31,365 nucleotides of DNA from a virus. Positions 21,268 through 26,617 of the stretch are shown in pieces (the stretch's first letter is position 1; each line of letters begins with the position of its first letter). The notes under the pieces were generated by a model. That model made no database searches and had not been told where the DNA came from. It worked only from the letters and a program-made list of their open reading frames with translations. The stretch covers positions 1 through 31,365 of the IMG/VR virus record IMGVR_UViG_3300032516_000113, one strand, 5' to 3'. A program made the translations under genes and the position numbers.

Positions 21268-22165
21268 TGTCCACCTCACCCTCTCCCACGTCGTCGGCGG
21301 CGAGGGCCTTCGCCTTGCGCTTCGCCTTGGCCTTTTTTTCGACGCGCGAGACCAGGTGCTCGGCAAGCCATGCGGGGATGTCCTCGCGTTCGACGGTGGC
21401 GGGCATGCCGGCGGACTCGCAGACGGACTCGATGGCCTGTAGCTCAGTCTCGATTTGGTTGGCGTTCGCCTGTTCAAGCGCAAGCGCTTTCATCGCCAAG
21501 CCTCTTTCCCCGTCGACGATTTGACCGGCCAGCTCGGTCACGGCCTGGGCGACGACATCGATGGCGGCGCCGACGTCGCAACGGGCGGCAACCTCGGCGG
21601 CGGCGCCGTTCACCGGGCGGATGGACTCGGCGAGGGCGCGCACCTTGCTGGTAAGCGTCCTGATTTCCTCGTCCCACATATCGTCGTCGGCGTCGGCGTT
21701 ATCGGTGGCGCCTTTGATGCTCGCATGATGCGCGGCCTTGGATTTGGCCAACTCCTCCTGCGTCCAGGCGAGCGACTTGCGCAGGCTCTCGGTCTCGCCG
21801 TCGGGCCACGCGGTGGCGACGGCGATGATGTGCGCGAGCAGCTGGTGGATGCTGTCGACCACCTGCACCTGCCCGTCCTCGACAACGAGCAGCTCCTGCA
21901 CCGTCGTGTGTGTCTCCTCGGCGAGGATGGCGCGGATGTCATCGAGCCCGACGGTCATGCTGTCGACGGCAGGGCGGGCGTCCAACTGGCGATGGGCCTC
22001 GGCCAGCTCGGTTTTGAGTGCGTCGACCTGGTGACCGTGCCGACTCGCGGCGCTGATTGCGGCCTCCTCGAGGTCGGCGAGGACGTCGCGGGTGAGGCGG
22101 GCGCGGGCTCGGATGCGCTCGCGGTCGGCGTCGTGGGTAACAATGGCAAAAAGTTCTTCGGTCAT
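21260..22165 (-). CDS. Hypothetical acidic coiled-coil protein
   Basis: The product is 301 residues, mostly helical and charged, with coiled-coil stretches (for example VDALKTELAEAHRQLDAR and SLRKSLAWTQEELAKSKAAHH) and a Lys-rich patch near the end (RVEKKAKAKRKAKALAAD) followed by an acidic tail. A central acidic segment (DNADADDDMWDEEIRTL) divides it. It may be a scaffold-like or DNA-associated early protein; nothing specific is seen. AGGAG lies 9 bases before the ATG. It shares 8 bases with the following gene. Confidence 0.7.
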   Translation of the reverse strand: MTEELFAIVTHDADRERIRARARLTRDVLADLEEAAISAASRHGHQVDALKTELAEAHRQLDARPAVDSMTVGLDDIRAILAEETHTTVQELLVVEDGQVQVVDSIHQLLAHIIAVATAWPDGETESLRKSLAWTQEELAKSKAAHHASIKGATDNADADDDMWDEEIRTLTSKVRALAESIRPVNGAAAEVAARCDVGAAIDVVAQAVTELAGQIVDGERGLAMKALALEQANANQIETELQAIESVCESAGMPATVEREDIPAWLAEHLVSRVEKKAKAKRKAKALAADDVGEGEVDNE

Positions 22166-22234
22166 GTGTGTTGCTCCTGGTGGCCGTGTCGAAGGTGCCC
22201 CGTGTCGCCGGGGCCACGCGATGCGGGCGAGCGG

Positions 22235-22858
22235 TCAGTCTTTTTTCCAGCCACCGACGACGGCGGCGGCGACAATGGCGGGGGCGTCGGGGATGACGGC
22301 GGCGATGCGCGCGACCATATCGGCGTGCTTGGCGGCGCAGGCGTTGACGTCCTCGGCACTGGCGATGTCGGCGAGGATGGTATCGAGCGTCGTCTGCGCC
22401 TTCGCTCGTTTCTCCTCGGTGGTAGCGGTCTTCTTCGCCGGGGCCGTCGCGACCACCAGCGGCTGCACGACGTACGGTTTCCGCGATGCCTTCGAGGCGG
22501 TCAGCGAGAGCGTCACGGGGCGGGCCAGCTCGCTCATGTGCGAGATACGGATGCCACCGACGGCGGCGCCACCGAACACGACGCTATCGTCGCGAAAGAG
22601 CGTCATCGAGCGGCCGACGTAGGCGCCACCGTCGCGGCCCCAGACGTGGACGAGGACGCGCCGCATGGACTTGCAAGGCAGGTATGGCTTTCCCCCATCA
22701 CCCTCGAAATGAACGGCCACGGGTTGGTCACCCTGCCCCGTCGACGCGCGGGCCTTGACGGCGGTCACGAGGATGGTTCGAGGGCCGACGATAAGGTCGT
22801 CAGCGTTCAGCTGGTCGGATTTGGGCGCGATGGTTGCGCCAAGGTCGATGCCGGTCAT
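22235..22858 (-). CDS. Conserved phage protein paired with YqaJ exonuclease; recombination partner candidate
   Basis: The product is 207 residues. The core (about 55-135) has a striking pattern: KPYLPCKSMRRVLVHVWG, then YVGRSMTLFRD, GGIRISHMSEL and SRKPYVVQPL. I recognise this style from uncharacterised proteins of other phages, often next to exonucleases, but know no proven function. The C-terminal third is a Lys/Ala-rich linker and a helical domain ending GGWKKD. A beta-rich core followed by a charged tail is compatible with single-strand DNA binding or annealing. The start at 22858 is set by the AGGAG site before it. The exonuclease gene ends 35 bases upstream, so the two are co-transcribed. 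Confidence 0.7.
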   Translation of the reverse strand: MTGIDLGATIAPKSDQLNADDLIVGPRTILVTAVKARASTGQGDQPVAVHFEGDGGKPYLPCKSMRRVLVHVWGRDGGAYVGRSMTLFRDDSVVFGGAAVGGIRISHMSELARPVTLSLTASKASRKPYVVQPLVVATAPAKKTATTEEKRAKAQTTLDTILADIASAEDVNACAAKHADMVARIAAVIPDAPAIVAAAVVGGWKKD

Positions 22859-22892
22859 GGTGTGCTCCTGGTGTCGTGTGTGTTCGCGGTGG

Positions 22893-23576
22893 TCAGATGA
22901 CGATGGTGTCGTCACGGCGCTCGGTGGGAATGAGCCGGTAGTCCTTGCCGCTCATGCGTTCCACCATTTTCGCATATTTCTCGTCGAGAGCGGCGTGGAA
23001 CTTTGTCGCAGCTTCGACAATGGCGGCCTGTACTTCGAGGTCGCCAAAGATTCGTAACGTGAGCATTGGAAGCCCAGCGCAGAAGGAAACGAAGTCGCAC
23101 CATGAGCGCTCACTCACAAGCAAGCCCGTCTGCACCTGCAATAAGAAATCGGCGGGCATCTTGTCTTCGTCGATGGTCTGCATTTGGAATCGGCCCTTGC
23201 GCGATTTGACCTCGACAAGCCCGTCGATGCCCACAAGAGCGTCGGGGGAATATCCCAACGCAAAGCCCCACTTGTCGTTGGTGATGAACCCAACGCGTTC
23301 AATCTCGCCGTAGTTCTCGGCGTAGATTTCGAGGGCGTCGACCTCGTCAACCTCGCCGCGCAGCATGTCGTCGCCAATGTAGCTCGGTTCGACGTACTGC
23401 GTGACACGCTGGGCGAGCAGCTCGTACAGGTGAGACCGGCTCTTGTCGTTGTCGGCGGCCTTCAACTTCGCAGGCGTGACGATCTGCTTCATCTCGCTGG
23501 CCGTGAGCAGTCCGCAGCGAGCCTGCAGCCACTCGGGCGAGCCTTGAATCAGCTCCTTGTAGACGGTGATGGTCAT
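22893..23576 (-). CDS. YqaJ-type (lambda-exonuclease fold) DNA exonuclease
   Basis: The product is 227 residues and would degrade one strand of DNA ends for recombination. Family features appear in order: a start helix with SPEWLQARCGLLTASEM (13-29), an acidic segment LRGEVDEVDALEIYAE (72-87), the metal and catalytic site SPDALVGIDGLVEVKS (Asp112, Glu122, Lys124), and the closing LLQVQTGLLVSERSW with Gln147 and Gln149. The length is usual for the family. The start at 23576 overlaps the stop of the 47-residue gene upstream (ATGA). Phages often pair such an enzyme with an annealing protein; the next gene is the natural candidate. Confidence 0.88.
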   Translation of the reverse strand: MTITVYKELIQGSPEWLQARCGLLTASEMKQIVTPAKLKAADNDKSRSHLYELLAQRVTQYVEPSYIGDDMLRGEVDEVDALEIYAENYGEIERVGFITNDKWGFALGYSPDALVGIDGLVEVKSRKGRFQMQTIDEDKMPADFLLQVQTGLLVSERSWCDFVSFCAGLPMLTLRIFGDLEVQAAIVEAATKFHAALDEKYAKMVERMSGKDYRLIPTERRDDTIVI

Positions 23577-23716
23577 GGTGTTTCTTTCTTTGTTGGTTTT
23601 GGTTTTGGCAGAGCGTTGATTGCATCGAGAAAGTTTGACGGCGTCGTTCCTGCCCCTCTGCCGTTTCGCTGGTATGTCGTTTTGACAGCTGACGTCGTCC
23701 CCTTCTTTGATTTCAT
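23573..23716 (-). CDS. Tiny basic protein, hidden gene in recombination cassette
   Basis: The product is 47 residues: a basic N-terminus (MKSKKGTTSAVKTTYQRNGR), a short helix (PSNFLDAINAL) and a Lys/Pro tail (PKPKPTKKETP). It fills exactly the gap between the ParB-like gene and the exonuclease gene. Its ATG overlaps the upstream stop and its stop overlaps the downstream start, both as ATGA. This double coupling makes translation likely despite the size. AAGGTG upstream can serve as ribosome site. Role unknown; it may be an exonuclease accessory. Confidence 0.75.
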   Translation of the reverse strand: MKSKKGTTSAVKTTYQRNGRGAGTTPSNFLDAINALPKPKPTKKETP

Positions 23717-24450
23717 GACAGCACCTTGAAGTCTTCGGTAGCGGCGTAGAGGCGGACAACATTTTGGCCGGTGGCGAACAGCATGATGGCGCGAACGGCA
23801 TAGGGGTACTGCGCTCGTCCCCGGCGGCTGTTGCGGTCATTGGACAACCGCAGGATGCACGTCGCCGAGTCTGGGCCGTCCCATGAGCCACGGCGGTATT
23901 CGTCGCAGAACTTCAAGGCAGCGGCCTCGTTGATGACGGCGGCGCGGACTGCACGAGACAGGGCGCCGATAACTGCGCTCGGTATGACGTCGCCGAGGAC
24001 CATTTGACGCAGCAATGCGCCATGCTTTCCGGCCACAAACATGGCGACCTCAGTCTTTGACGCATGGCGGGCGGCGTATCCGACGACTGCGAAGTTTGCG
24101 GCGGCGGCAAGCTTGTTCGTGTTCAGCTCACCGGCCAGGTGTAGCACGTCGGCGGCGGTGCGTCGGCTTGCGTCACCGATGACGTGGAAGGTGCCGGCCT
24201 CGCAGTCGCGAAACACCAGCGACGTGATGCTCACACCGCTTTTGATGACGGCGGAGAGTCGGTGCTGCCCGTCAATGAGACTGCCGTCCTTGGCAAACGC
24301 AATCCCCTCGTGAGTGCATTGCCAGTGGCCTGCAATCATGGACTCGGCCAGGGCTTCGACGTGTTTGGATTTCAGGGTGCGGTTCGCTGTGTTGCGTTCG
24401 AGGTAGGCGGCGGCGGTGGTCGGGGTGATGGTCTCGGTTGATGTGTGCAT
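23713..24450 (-). CDS. ParB/sulfiredoxin-like domain protein
   Basis: The product is 245 residues. Residues about 20-90 hold the pattern LKSKHVEALAESMIAGHWQ, then GSLIDGQHRLSAVIKSGV (DGQHR at 60-64) and a strand TSLVFRDCEAGTFHVIG. This is the ParB-like nucleotide-binding or nuclease core found in many phage proteins. The remaining 150 residues are helical and may bind DNA. Its job in phages is unclear; partition, nuclease and regulatory roles have been proposed for relatives. The start at 24450 is chosen for AAGGA before the ATG. It is the first gene of the recombination cassette. Confidence 0.7.
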   Translation of the reverse strand: MHTSTETITPTTAAAYLERNTANRTLKSKHVEALAESMIAGHWQCTHEGIAFAKDGSLIDGQHRLSAVIKSGVSITSLVFRDCEAGTFHVIGDASRRTAADVLHLAGELNTNKLAAAANFAVVGYAARHASKTEVAMFVAGKHGALLRQMVLGDVIPSAVIGALSRAVRAAVINEAAALKFCDEYRRGSWDGPDSATCILRLSNDRNSRRGRAQYPYAVRAIMLFATGQNVVRLYAATEDFKVLS

Positions 24451-24452
24451 GT

Positions 24453-24746
24453 TCAGGTGTCCTTTTTCGCAAGAGTCGTGAGGGCGAGGGCGATGGATTC
24501 GAGGGCGGCGACGCGGCGGGCTTGCAGGGTTTCCTTCTCGGTTTCGTTCGACGGCGGTGGCGACGTCGATGGGCGGGGGCGGTTGATGTAAGCGTGAGTC
24601 TGCGCGGCGCATTGTTTGGCGATGACGTCGGTCACGTTGCAGAAGTCATCGACGAGGTCGTGGGCGAGCTGCTCGAACTCCAGGCGGTCGAGGAACGTCC
24701 CGCGCACCAGCGCATCGTGGGCGCCTTTGCGGTTGAAACTGCTCAT
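24453..24746 (-). CDS. Hypothetical helical protein
   Basis: The product is 97 residues. A helical N-terminal half (LDRLEFEQLAHDLVDDFCNV) and a Pro/Ser linker (RPRPSTSPPPSNETEKETL) lead to a final helix (RRVAALESIALALTTLAKKD). The start overlaps the previous stop by 4 bases and the stop lies 2 bases before the next ATG. No family is recognised. Confidence 0.65.
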   Translation of the reverse strand: MSSFNRKGAHDALVRGTFLDRLEFEQLAHDLVDDFCNVTDVIAKQCAAQTHAYINRPRPSTSPPPSNETEKETLQARRVAALESIALALTTLAKKDT

Positions 24747-24991
24747 GCGTCACCGTCGACGGCGCCGTAGTTGATAAATGCGGTTCGGTTCCCCTCGGGC
24801 TTCGACGCACGCCATAAGCGCATCTCAGCGACGTTGCAGTAGAACATGAACCCGGCGGGCGTCGTCGGGCATGCGACCTGGTCGTGTGGCGCGCCAGAGC
24901 GACACCAGCGGGCGATGGTTTTTCGGTCGACGCCCATCATTATCGAGGCCTGCGCCAGCGTCGTGTTTCGTTTCGGTTTTTTCTTGGCCAT
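24743..24991 (-). CDS. Small helix-turn-helix DNA-binding protein
   Basis: The product is 82 residues. Residues 10-36 (TTLAQASIMMGVDRKTIARW, then CRSGAP) form a helix-turn-helix of the excisionase/MerR-like small type, with a basic start MAKKKPKRN. The rest is a compact beta-containing tail. It could be a transcription regulator of the phage or a DNA-architecture protein. It is the only clear candidate DNA-binding regulator in the early operon and so a possible ligand of the operator at 26396-26413. The ATG at 24991 is set by AAGGAG 6 bases before it; an in-frame GTG start at 25144 lacks such a site. Confidence 0.7.
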   Translation of the reverse strand: MAKKKPKRNTTLAQASIMMGVDRKTIARWCRSGAPHDQVACPTTPAGFMFYCNVAEMRLWRASKPEGNRTAFINYGAVDGDA

Positions 24992-25087
24992 GCGTGCTCC
25001 TTCAGGCGTCCTCATCAGGACGAGCCACCGTGTCGGTGCGCCTTGCTCGTCGTCGGGCGGCGAATCCAAGCGCCCCCCGATTCGGTT

Positions 25088-25119
25088 GTTGTCCCTGCAG
25101 CGGAATGCTGCAGGGCAAC
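25088..25119. promoter_or_regulatory. Hairpin in 168-base intergenic gap
   Basis: CCCTGCAGC (25093-25101) and GCTGCAGGG (25107-25115) pair perfectly around GGAAT. The stem extends by GTTG/CAAC past one bulged base. It lies between the stop of the upstream gene (25160) and the helix-turn-helix gene. No U run follows in either direction, so it may be a pause, processing or protein-binding site. No gene is seen in 24992-25159. Confidence 0.55.
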
Positions 25120-25159
25120 CATTCTCCCGCTGCGTCGAAATCACCGGGAAACCTTGAAT

Positions 25160-25687
25160 CTATCGCTCGCGGTGCCGACGCTGCCGGTCCGCCACCCAGG
25201 CGCGGAGCATGCCCTCGTCGGCCCATCCCGCACCGACCTCGGCGTCGAGGTCGCACTGGTCGATGACGTGCAGCACCTCTCGCTCGATGCGCGCGAGGCA
25301 CATCTCAGGCGTCCACGCCGTGCCGTCGATGGTTGCCCCGGGCCCGACGAGCAGGGCAGCGTCGACGACGGCGGCGAGGCCAGCGATCAGGGTGCGGCGG
25401 CGGGCGTCGACTCGGCCCCGCAGCGCGAGCGTAGCGGCGTGTCGGGCGTGAGCGTCGTCATCGCACACCACGACGCAAGCGCCGGTGAGCAGGTCTAGGG
25501 CGGTGCGGGCGACGCTCCCCTGCGTCTCGTCGACTGCGCGCGCAGCGACGCGCACAGCCCCGCTCAGCGCGCGCTGGGCGCCGGGGTTGGTCTTCCAGGT
25601 GCTCGCATCCCAGCCCGAGCTCGCCACCGAGGGCCACCCTGCGGCGATGCGGACGAGGCCCTGCGTGCTCTCGATGGCGTAAATCAT
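25160..25687 (-). CDS. Hypothetical early protein
   Basis: The product is 175 residues. It opens MIYAIESTQGLVRIAAGWPS and is then mostly helical and Ala/Arg/Asp-rich (ARTALDLLTGACVVVCDDDA, LRGRVDARRRTLIAGLAAVV), ending in a basic tail. No family or motif is recognised. The ATG at 25687 overlaps the stop of a 42-residue upstream gene. Confidence 0.65.
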   Translation of the reverse strand: MIYAIESTQGLVRIAAGWPSVASSGWDASTWKTNPGAQRALSGAVRVAARAVDETQGSVARTALDLLTGACVVVCDDDAHARHAATLALRGRVDARRRTLIAGLAAVVDAALLVGPGATIDGTAWTPEMCLARIEREVLHVIDQCDLDAEVGAGWADEGMLRAWVADRQRRHRER

Positions 25688-25812
25688 CGGCCACCCCCTC
25701 GCAGCACACTGAACGCCGCAAGGGCCCCGGCAGCAGACACACCGACGACGACGGGGACACCGTCGACAGCGACGACCCAGCCCGCGCGCCCATGGCGCGT
25801 CACGGTAGTCAC
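25684..25812 (-). CDS. Tiny membrane protein, hidden gene
   Basis: The product is 42 residues from a GTG. A basic start (VTTVTRHGRAG) leads into a hydrophobic stretch (WVVAVDGVPVVVGVSAAGAL, then AAFSVL, residues 12-37) interrupted by one Asp, and an RGGGR end. Its GTG overlaps the previous stop (GTGA) and its stop overlaps the next start (ATGA), so it fits exactly into the translation chain. A single membrane pass is likely. Function unknown. Confidence 0.65.
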   Translation of the reverse strand: MTTVTRHGRAGWVVAVDGVPVVVGVSAAGALAAFSVLRGGGR

Positions 25813-26012
25813 ACATCCGCCAGGTAGTCGGCGATTTGGTCGGCGTGGTCGGCCTCGAAGGCCTCGCGGACGACGCAGTTGTCGCGGACCCAGTCGGCCA
25901 GCTCGGCGAGGGTCATGCCATCGAGGACGGCATCGAGGGCGCTGTTGTCCTCGTCGAGGTGTCGACCGCGCGCGGGGTCGGGGAGCAGGGAGTCAAAGTC
26001 GGGCAGGTCCAT
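25809..26012 (-). CDS. Small acidic hypothetical protein
   Basis: The product is 67 residues with very high Asp/Glu content (MDLPDFDSLLPDPARG; LDEDNSALDAVLDGMTLAEL; ADHADQIADYLADV). Strongly acidic early phage proteins are often DNA mimics that block host DNA-binding enzymes; that is a possibility only. GAGGAG precedes the ATG at 26012. It lies just downstream of a terminator-like hairpin. Confidence 0.65.
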   Translation of the reverse strand: MDLPDFDSLLPDPARGRHLDEDNSALDAVLDGMTLAELADWVRDNCVVREAFEADHADQIADYLADV

Positions 26013-26053
26013 GTGTGTGTCTCCTCGCCGGGGTCGTGGTCCCGGCGCAAGCC

Positions 26054-26074
26054 AAAACCCCGGGCTCACCGGGG
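26054..26074 (-). terminator. Terminator-like hairpin after first early gene
   Basis: CCCCGG and CCGGGG pair around a 5-base loop, followed for leftward transcription by UUUU. It is 9 bases beyond the stop of the first early gene. A second stem (GCCGGG 26027-26032 with CCCGGC 26041-26046) follows at once. The U run is short, so partial read-through into the rest of the operon is expected. Confidence 0.6.
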
Positions 26075-26082
26075 AATGCTGG

Positions 26083-26346
26083 TCAGGTTGTGGGTGGGAA
26101 AAGCGCCTGCTCGGCGGCAGCGCAGACCTCGGCGGCGATTTCGGCGATGACGTCACGCGGCAGGCGGCACAGGTTGCCGGAGAGCCACATAGTTACGTCG
26201 TCGCCGTAGACGGCATAGCCACCGTTGATTCCGTCGGGAGCGACGGTGGCCTCACCCTCGAGGCCGTTGACGGTAACAGTGACGTCAAGTGCGCTGCGGA
26301 CGCCAGTGGTGGTGGGGCGGATGGTGCTGATGATGATGCTGGTCAT
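26083..26346 (-). CDS. First early gene, hypothetical
   Basis: The product is 87 residues. It has a beta-rich N-terminal half (TSIIISTIRPTTTGVRSALD; VTVTVNGLEGEATVAPDG), YAVYGDDVTMWLSGNLCRL, and a C-terminal helix (DVIAEIAAEVCAAAEQAL). No family is recognised. It is the promoter-proximal early gene, with AGGAG 9 bases before the ATG and a leader of about 40 bases. A terminator-like hairpin follows it, so it should be the most strongly expressed early product. Confidence 0.65.
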   Translation of the reverse strand: MTSIIISTIRPTTTGVRSALDVTVTVNGLEGEATVAPDGINGGYAVYGDDVTMWLSGNLCRLPRDVIAEIAAEVCAAAEQALFPPTT

Positions 26347-26392
26347 GGTCGTGGCTCCTGTTACGGCGGTGTGTGTCGTGCGCCGTGAGCCC

Positions 26393-26421
26393 ACTATGTC
26401 GCAGCTGCGACATGCTGTCAA
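26393..26421 (-). promoter_or_regulatory. Early leftward promoter
   Basis: On the - strand TTGACA (26416-26421), a perfect -35 box, is followed after exactly 17 bases by CATAGT (26393-26398), 4 of 6 to the -10 consensus. Transcription would begin near 26386, about 40 bases before the first early gene. It is the best sigma70-like promoter found in the window and suits immediate use by host RNA polymerase. Confidence 0.7.
26396..26413. promoter_or_regulatory. 18-bp palindromic operator candidate
   Basis: ATGTCGCAGCTGCGACAT is a perfect 18-base palindrome that fills the spacer between the -35 and -10 boxes and enters the -10. A second inverted repeat, CATGCT-GTCA-AGCATG (26411-26426), covers the -35. 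A dimeric protein bound here would block the promoter. The binding protein is unknown. Confidence 0.65.
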
Positions 26422-26447
26422 GCATGGTGGTGATGTTTTTTTTCTGG

Positions 26448-26461
26448 GGCTTTGCAAAGCC
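26448..26461. other. 14-bp palindrome in early control region
   Basis: GGCTTTGCAAAGCC is a perfect palindrome upstream of the early promoter. It is preceded by a run of eight T and followed by GTTTTGC on the + strand. It may be an activator site or a weak rightward terminator. Apart from this, the promoter and the terminator at 26514-26547, nothing is seen in 26347-26617. Confidence 0.4.
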
Positions 26462-26513
26462 GTTTTGCGTGCATTGGGTGCGACATTGCGCAGGCTGCTT
26501 TGTGACCGCGCGC

Positions 26514-26547
26514 ACAAAAAACAAACGCCACCCCGCGAAAGGTGGCG
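26514..26547 (-). terminator. Terminator of head/ejection operon
   Basis: For leftward transcription, CGCCACC and GGTGGCG form a 7-bp stem with an 8-base loop, followed by UUUGUUUUUUGU. It lies about 70 bases past the stop of the last ejection-protein gene, and insulates the early promoter from the late operon. Confidence 0.8.
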
Positions 26548-26617
26548 CCTGCCGAACACACAAAACCCAGACCCACGACGGCCCGTCACCCGAGATTATG
26601 ACCCTGCGTCGTCGACG

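Noticed and set aside
21455-22900. 481-codon open frame on the + strand opposite the early genes
   Set aside because: It overlaps three well-started leftward genes; composition is Gly/Asp/Arg-rich shadow type.
25000-25025. Hammerhead-ribozyme-like CTGATGAG on the - strand
   Set aside because: The required second conserved box (GAAA) and the three stems are not found at correct positions; only a short local hairpin is present.
25002-25301. Possible 99-residue leftward gene in the 24992-25159 gap
   Set aside because: It overlaps the 175-residue gene in another frame, has no ribosome site, and is Arg/Ala/Gly-rich without a plausible fold.
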